64,000 nucleotides of DNA, taken from assembly GCA_947652605.1 (NCBI GenBank), contig OX393581.1, forward strand, positions 24,422,788 to 24,486,787, in the 5' to 3' direction. The translations under genes and the position numbers were made by a program. The notes beneath the pieces were generated by a model that was given only the letters and a program-made list of their open reading frames with translations, searched no databases and was not told the DNA's origin. Shown piece after piece: positions 60,601 through 64,000 of this stretch (position 1 is its first letter; each line of letters begins with the position of its first letter). The DNA is from Elmis aenea. Lineage: Eukaryota; Arthropoda; Insecta; Coleoptera; Elmidae.

Positions 60601-62764
60601 TTGCAGATATGATTTTCAATAAAATCTGAAGGGCGTCGCTTTGAAGCTCTTTATCGTACTGAATTAATTTTTCAAGTGTTGGTATTAACAAAATGTTGTT
60701 TTGATTGCTTTCAAGACGTAACAAAACTTCTTGTTTGCGTTCTCGGGGAATCCTCAAAATATTTATTTCATTACTATCCTTTTCTAGAGCAGATATAATG
60801 TTACATGCTATTGTTTTTTCCTCTAAATTCGTCGATGTACTTCTGAGTGAAATCAAATTTTCTTTCACATATTGGGGGATATCATACCCACAAACGATGC
60901 TTTCATGTATAATAAATAAAGCTTGTAAGCTGCAACTTTCTGTGATATTTTTAAGGGCGCATATATCTTCAAAAGTGATTAATTGATCCAACAGAAATAA
61001 CCAACAGACGCTCATAATATCTTCTGGTGCAGTTTCGTTTTGCCATTTTCGTAGAAGTATCTTGAAAGAGTCGATAAATATTTTTGGCACAGGTTGAACA
61101 TCGGTGTCTAAAATCGTGTTAATCACGTGACATACTCCTGGATATTTTGACAGTAAATTTCCGAGTCTTTTAAAGCAGTTTAAACTTATTTTTATTCCCA
61201 AATTGGTATTCCTCATGCACTCTTCAAGAAAATTTTGATCCGAAACTGTGTTACAAGCAAACTCAAGGCTTAAAATTTGTTTGTATTCGTGACACAATTC
61301 GTCATAATGTAAGCGTAAGGCAATTAGACAACTGTTCCTTATGTCTTCGTTATCGCAGAATATTAAATTATCAATTAACAAGTCCAGTAACGCGTTTTTG
61401 TTGTGGGGGTCACAAATGTTCTTGTCTAACAACCTTATAATTACGCCAGCGTCATTTTGGCTCATGCTACTTAATAATTTTTCAGAAAATATTGGTATTT
61501 CTGTTCCCGTGGGTAATTTCGACAGCACCTTGATTATTCCCCTCATTAATTTATTGCTTGTTAGTGATGGATTCCCTTCTAAAAGTTGATTAATGGAATT
61601 TTTACTGAGTTGAACTTTCTTTAAATTTCCACATTTTTTTGCTAATATAATGATAAGATTGTTACGTAGTATCATTTGGAATTTTTTCCATTCCCGTTTT
61701 GAACAGTTCATTTGCTCGTGATATATTTTATCGTTAGCTATCATTGTGTGAAACTTGAAACAAACACAGTTTTGCTGAAGGTCCTCTTCTTGTATTGGTG
61801 ATGGTTGCATTTGGTTCATATCGTCAATAAGGTTTAAAATATGATCAATATCATTAACAGTAATTAAAGTGGGGATCAGACCATCGCAAGTGACCAAAAC
61901 TTGATTTAATTTAAAGAAGATTACTTCTAGTTCAACTCCTTTTAAATTTATGTCTTCATTGTCCTTTAACAGACGTAAACTTTTAAGATTTTTCTCGGTA
62001 TACTTTTTGTAATAATTCTCAACGTAAGATTGCAGAAGCTTTGGAAACTCCTTTTTCGAACTGTAACAGTATGCTAAGCACTCCAAAATTTGGCCACGTA
62101 AATCAACTTTATCCGTTACATTTCCGGGCGAAAATTCGTTTGTGTTTAAAAATTTGCATAATATACTCGTCTGATTGTACGTCAGCTGATAGTTTGGTTC
62201 ATTTTCCAGTAAATGTTTAAATAAATCCAAAAGTCTGTTCAACTCTTGCTTTGTGCGAACTGAACTCTGCAGGAATTTTTCGAAATATAATTTAACAGCG
62301 TTAACTGTTTCGGGCATAACTGTTTTTAAAAATACATACTTGAAAATTTCTCCCCGTTCCAAATATGTTCCAATTACATCAACTACCTTTTGTAGTACCG
62401 AATGAAAATTTGAACATGGTTCCAACTGTGTATTTCCAATAATCTTAGCATGTTTTGGAAATATTTCGCTAGCAATATATTCGTTTTCACTGTTAGTGAT
62501 TACTAATAACTGATTGAAAGATTTAACTGCAATGAATCCGGTCCAATATCCAGTGTCTTCAATATTTGCGCCTAATTCATTTAATCTGATTGTTAAAACC
62601 AATAAAATTCCGCTTCCTTTCAAGAAATTTGCTATTATTTCAACAAGCTTTTGATCCCTATTGTTTATGTAGCTATCAATTATGGATTTGCATATTTTTA
62701 TTTGTAAATTTTCTCCACACTCTTCTTGTTTCAAAGTAACACAGTAACCAGATTTATCTTGCAT
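54662..62764 (-). CDS. giant SecA-like protein, 2,700 residues, single coding exon, ATPase motifs degenerate
   Basis: The frame is open for 8.1 kb without introns. The first in-frame ATG is at 62764 (MQDKSGYC); open codons upstream run into an acceptor-like ttgatcttgcag, so a spliced 5' UTR exon is likely. Residues 1 to about 1530 are helical, leucine-rich, with no known domain (HEAT/ARM-like by eye). About 1546-1760 resemble the SecA DEAD-like ATPase region: YLPRPTQIISILVL, then the Walker A position VHDEEDKSIIIAMFA (normally GEGKS), VDVISDSP, VVFGTAYAFQTD.LR and IVDEIDSLLTDN (Walker B). About 1965-2100 match the second helicase half (AVLIITKGNETGELIEKEL; GGLHLCLTYLPSDER), but the AGRGTD and GR..R motifs are replaced (SYLIRSIKC; LVRKSGR). 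One clear TPR follows at about 2230-2262, then 440 residues unplaced. Animal SecA-like proteins of this kind have no established function known to me. Membership confident; activity and role not. Confidence 0.8.
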   Translation of the reverse strand: MQDKSGYCVTLKQEECGENLQIKICKSIIDSYINNRDQKLVEIIANFLKGSGILLVLTIRLNELGANIEDTGYWTGFIAVKSFNQLLVITNSENEYIASEIFPKHAKIIGNTQLEPCSNFHSVLQKVVDVIGTYLERGEIFKYVFLKTVMPETVNAVKLYFEKFLQSSVRTKQELNRLLDLFKHLLENEPNYQLTYNQTSILCKFLNTNEFSPGNVTDKVDLRGQILECLAYCYSSKKEFPKLLQSYVENYYKKYTEKNLKSLRLLKDNEDINLKGVELEVIFFKLNQVLVTCDGLIPTLITVNDIDHILNLIDDMNQMQPSPIQEEDLQQNCVCFKFHTMIANDKIYHEQMNCSKREWKKFQMILRNNLIIILAKKCGNLKKVQLSKNSINQLLEGNPSLTSNKLMRGIIKVLSKLPTGTEIPIFSEKLLSSMSQNDAGVIIRLLDKNICDPHNKNALLDLLIDNLIFCDNEDIRNSCLIALRLHYDELCHEYKQILSLEFACNTVSDQNFLEECMRNTNLGIKISLNCFKRLGNLLSKYPGVCHVINTILDTDVQPVPKIFIDSFKILLRKWQNETAPEDIMSVCWLFLLDQLITFEDICALKNITESCSLQALFIIHESIVCGYDIPQYVKENLISLRSTSTNLEEKTIACNIISALEKDSNEINILRIPRERKQEVLLRLESNQNNILLIPTLEKLIQYDKELQSDALQILLKIISANSKTYLVNFENILDRTDIESITLANINMFLTVEVCHPSDTLAILNCVICKIYSAPSDENLKLLKVLQDITQISQYADVLTTFLPDFHFMLCSLKDEKSKHVIECVIEKCNAIQEIPRDLQEILTKHKRITSSQNINKEIIGDCQYLVSTGYTFTQKFLKTLTSSFKDANLHKQWAAIGDIFWEIHQQQDIKDEVIGKLCEVASKNTNLLTNSSIENIFINTLKKNGKDALNCSKILTSFCLNLLDKISKEKEFRRLRQIACISNNVKYDLLLVKRHFLKSVEHQSKHMQILSNVLKKLIELASSTLEDIDNRILALTIVSQQITNHNFPNLINFCIKKIIEITFNRSNGRGKHLILIKTAYQSLEKYWISSHPEIPKNFLSEYYRLFLTSQRNSNLWKPLSSFIKQNINNLKAFDIINVLNYATVNRPKIDEAILINCNLHTWPRELLCDSLLCGIIKLRDAKNINKFDIKVFRDEVKRLETSIKASTSRYTLEKVLQTLIDKQLDYLLNFEEVYGLLVLLQCNTKALDIVFKNYDTFDVLKQNLIRVWLAHQLMLRNINVTESELEDITKHVRFINLNTLNKVVAFKDLTTMELTKLLRAVKTSPNSDVVTSIFQEPCNNFVEALCNLTRAKLEYILNSNVSQILLSPINPLLQVNDKLSLDNLCINKTCKEEFQTIIKAAHKHTIERLLKSAADIVTAGWKTNSFKLLLKAIKHDQDVFHLINCLQVIKDYNLKEYDINLKGEYLIDIFNTKNAETWEKEVHTLALFQRCKRTFAKTLADIKEDMLKDGCFDSAQINAIYQEYEAIKKAFNCKSYMLPLSPSICEWNELDIQHWASLVRKKQSVNDNQKLAVIMRATQIHAGYLPRPTQIISILVLKISKETNGTILQVHDEEDKSIIIAMFAIFKALSGHFVDVISDSPKSRIKQLKHLFNLFEVSTSYIEACSENLPYYKDQVVFGTAYAFQTDTLREQLQIAQTRQERNYQIAIVDEIDSLLTDNENCTISLPSNISMTKHLEPVLATIWIYLNEVKKYAKEMNGKTFLVADGNNINSTGEIIINPTRILIPDNENYEATLKSLTEKYMRKLLRDSTVKDQLTSQDFPTLKLPQHLRECVLKVQLKKWIESAVIAKLKLIEQKHYCIEANCIIPLENDFDTGPDEIEWTIELIQFLQIKHCLKLTTDILITNLITNVSFFNRYSNNVYGLTENTCNKYTKKLLKRLYNVETIRIPPCRKTQCYQLNPIVMHNKNYWVETIVASCISKLRNNRAVLIITKGNETGELIEKELIKQHTYVVRHFRKIDGLKPIHLAVKHQEVIIINSYLIRSIKCNGSKKIQRNGGLHLCLTYLPSDERKEHQTLQLVRKSGRCSTFQYVLFNKDEAQIEQIRIKKCEQEKNRLQYAEKTLQHALRMEFYFNEFCDTIKAIKQFNIKKVPEEFVKIKIVHAFERFGLWLLIENMSLKETAGNDNEIRTSFDCLKEELLGECNRNSDYNDVAIQSANYYISMGHAYIKMGKFKEAIAQFSRALEKEPVFSANASYNKAFAIIAKYGQSIQEYNENGAMAIAVKDLEKAKFVIENELEPSLDLVAYSYSSNTSSLTGVINKKAVYYIQKRTIRDAITILAAAKENKMGVAINLIQIDECMSKEKIQLSEEDLAEFKAEGFVGFIQIEGMHLSFANDEFFLTLTELNKILSKFALCVISFAYRNENLDLKDIFKAINMTINNCREHITSEEYGIEKSVHFIVSTVGFGVQFLQRHVIENLPSKNQEQFNSSTNVTTCIKLSEIFNSMSEKYMAELIPRLSKWKNATTHTSIIDLKKIEKEFEMFVQHPSSHYKNTEILNATDIKTDYLLVESAKSAIDEIRRGLDIDPFHLNIVSEAICRSVKIYDENDQIVYEVGINHAYSIKVLYCDVDQSIAWSLIGKKNDNGTRKTLLSTIADGVEMDVADLRLLIADLMQANMVVVIENIFDYKKNKLLNITLD

Positions 62765-64000
62765 CGTTGCCTGCAAGATCAAAAATTATATAAAGTAACA
62801 ATAATTCGAAACGATGACTTAGAAAGTGTTTAAAAAAATATTTTTCACTCAAAATACAGGGTGCCCACCTAGAAATATTAGTTTTAGGCCTAGATAACCT
62901 TCATTATTTGTTAAAGACAATTAAATGATCTATACTAATCTGTAAAAAATACAGTGTTTCATTAAAAAAAAAAAACTTATACTTGTTTAAAATTCAGCTG
63001 AATGGACGAAATAAAACAAACACTTTGTATATTATTTTAAAAGTTTAACTATTCAGAAGCCACTATAAGAGTATTGTTGACGAAACTTCCAACATTTTTA
63101 CACTGGCTTTATTAAATCGCTAAATATTAAAATTTGGTTAAAGATCTACCTATATACCGGGTGTAAATGAAGTGTGGTACACCCCCTTTCTTTCTTTAGT
63201 TTTGATTTTAGATAAATGAAATTTTAGACATATGATATGTGCAAAAAGCCGGGCTTCTTGAGCACATGCACACATTTGTTTCACTTCCGGTTTCGCCGGA
63301 AATGACCCCAACTTTGTTATTTTAAATGGAACGCCCTGTATATTTTTACATTTTTGGAAAGAGGAAGCGATTTTGGATAGAAGTGCACTATTTTGGTTAA
63401 TTTTTATAACATCAAAAATTTTTTGAAACAAAATTTAGTTTTTTATTAAGTGTGCCGTGACCGTCACAAATTGATTTTTATTATGTCAACAATTGTCCGA
63501 AAAACGTTTTTGTAAATTTGCAATGACAGTTAGGTTACTTTAATCGGCTTTGACGGTTGCGGAATCGGTTTTTTGACAAAAAGTCTTTTTTTTTTTAATG
63601 GAACTATAGTGGTACAAGCGGTTATTTTAATGGATCATCTTCTAACGAATCCATCGATACCAATAACTTGTATTTTTAATAAGAGTCTGCTTCAAAAACT
63701 TCAAATTATTGTGAAGATTTATTAAGAGATCCTTTTAATCGCAGTAATCTAATTATGTAAAAATGATTACCAAAATTTTTAGACTTCTTAATTAAATGAC
63801 TATAGTGGTTAAACATAAAACAACGATCATTTGTTTTGTTGTAGTTATGCACAGTGTACTGCGATTAACAGAATCTCTTATTTAATCTTTACAATAATTT
63901 GACGTTTTTGAAGCAGACTCTTAATAAAAATATAAGTTATTGGTATCGATGAATTCGCTAGAAGATGCTCCATTTAAATAACCTTTTGTACCACCATAGT
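62765..64000. other. upstream of the SecA-like gene: repeats, no gene
   Basis: A tacagggtgcccacctag end at 62857 and a pair near 63150-63345 (taccgggtgtaaatg, cgccctgtata) mark further fragments of the palindromic repeat class. The promoter of the SecA-like gene should lie here, but no motif is clear. Confidence 0.5.
63603..64000. mobile_element. palindromic MITE reaching the window edge
   Basis: Left end actatagtggtacaagcgg, right end ccttttgtaccaccatagt. Arms of about 150 bases share catcttcta, tcgataccaataactt and agagtctgcttcaaaaac. A central gattaac/aagagat block is also mirrored. No ORF. Confidence 0.85.

Noticed and set aside
54662..62782. SecA-like ORF as bacterial contamination or Wolbachia insert
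   Set aside because: AT content, repeat flanks and adjacency to Gigyf fit the host; the protein has the long helical N-terminus of animal SecA-like proteins, and no other bacterial genes are near.
62765..62782. Longer start for the SecA-like gene, six codons upstream
   Set aside because: That start would be a TTG and overlaps an acceptor-like sequence; ATG 62764 is better.

Overview
This window is nuclear DNA from an arthropod, most likely an insect. The genes have many short exons with GT-AG introns, the DNA is AT-rich, and the introns are packed with mariner, hAT, piggyBac-type, MULE, Helitron and non-LTR debris. A beetle is a reasonable guess from the abundance of palindromic repeats ending in tatacagggtg, but that is inference. 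No bacterial operon, CRISPR array or clear tRNA/rRNA gene was seen.

Layout: (1) 1-1279, + strand, the last four exons of IQCG/DRC9, an axonemal dynein-regulatory-complex subunit. (2) 1280-4123, intergenic, with a diverged tandem repeat and a palindromic MITE. (3) 4124-34665, + strand, a complete 29-exon gene for a secreted SVEP1-like protein (vWA, ephrin-receptor-like, sushi, HYR, EGF and pentraxin modules); the joined exons give one open frame of 1,951 residues. Its introns hold three mariners, a MULE/FLYWCH remnant, a retrotransposon gag, a Helitron-like element and nested palindromes. (4) 35310-37008, + strand, NDUFA10 (ND-42), complete in 8 exons with one GC-AG intron. (5) 37009-40064, a stack of palindromes. 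(6) 40065-52425, - strand, complete 18-exon Gigyf (1,302 residues). (7) 54662-62764, - strand, one uninterrupted 2,700-codon ORF for a giant SecA-like protein whose ATPase motifs look decayed. (8) 62765-64000, repeats, ending in a palindrome that runs to the window edge.

The genes serve unrelated roles (cilium/flagellum, extracellular matrix or adhesion, respiratory complex I, 4EHP-linked translational repression, unknown), and nothing suggests co-regulation. The item most worth pursuing is the SecA-like gene: a very long single-exon ORF among intron-rich genes, recognisably descended from the SecA DEAD-like ATPase fold, with the Walker A glycines and the C-terminal helicase motifs replaced while the reading frame stays open. 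The second theme is transposon nesting: insertions can be ordered from clean target-site duplications.
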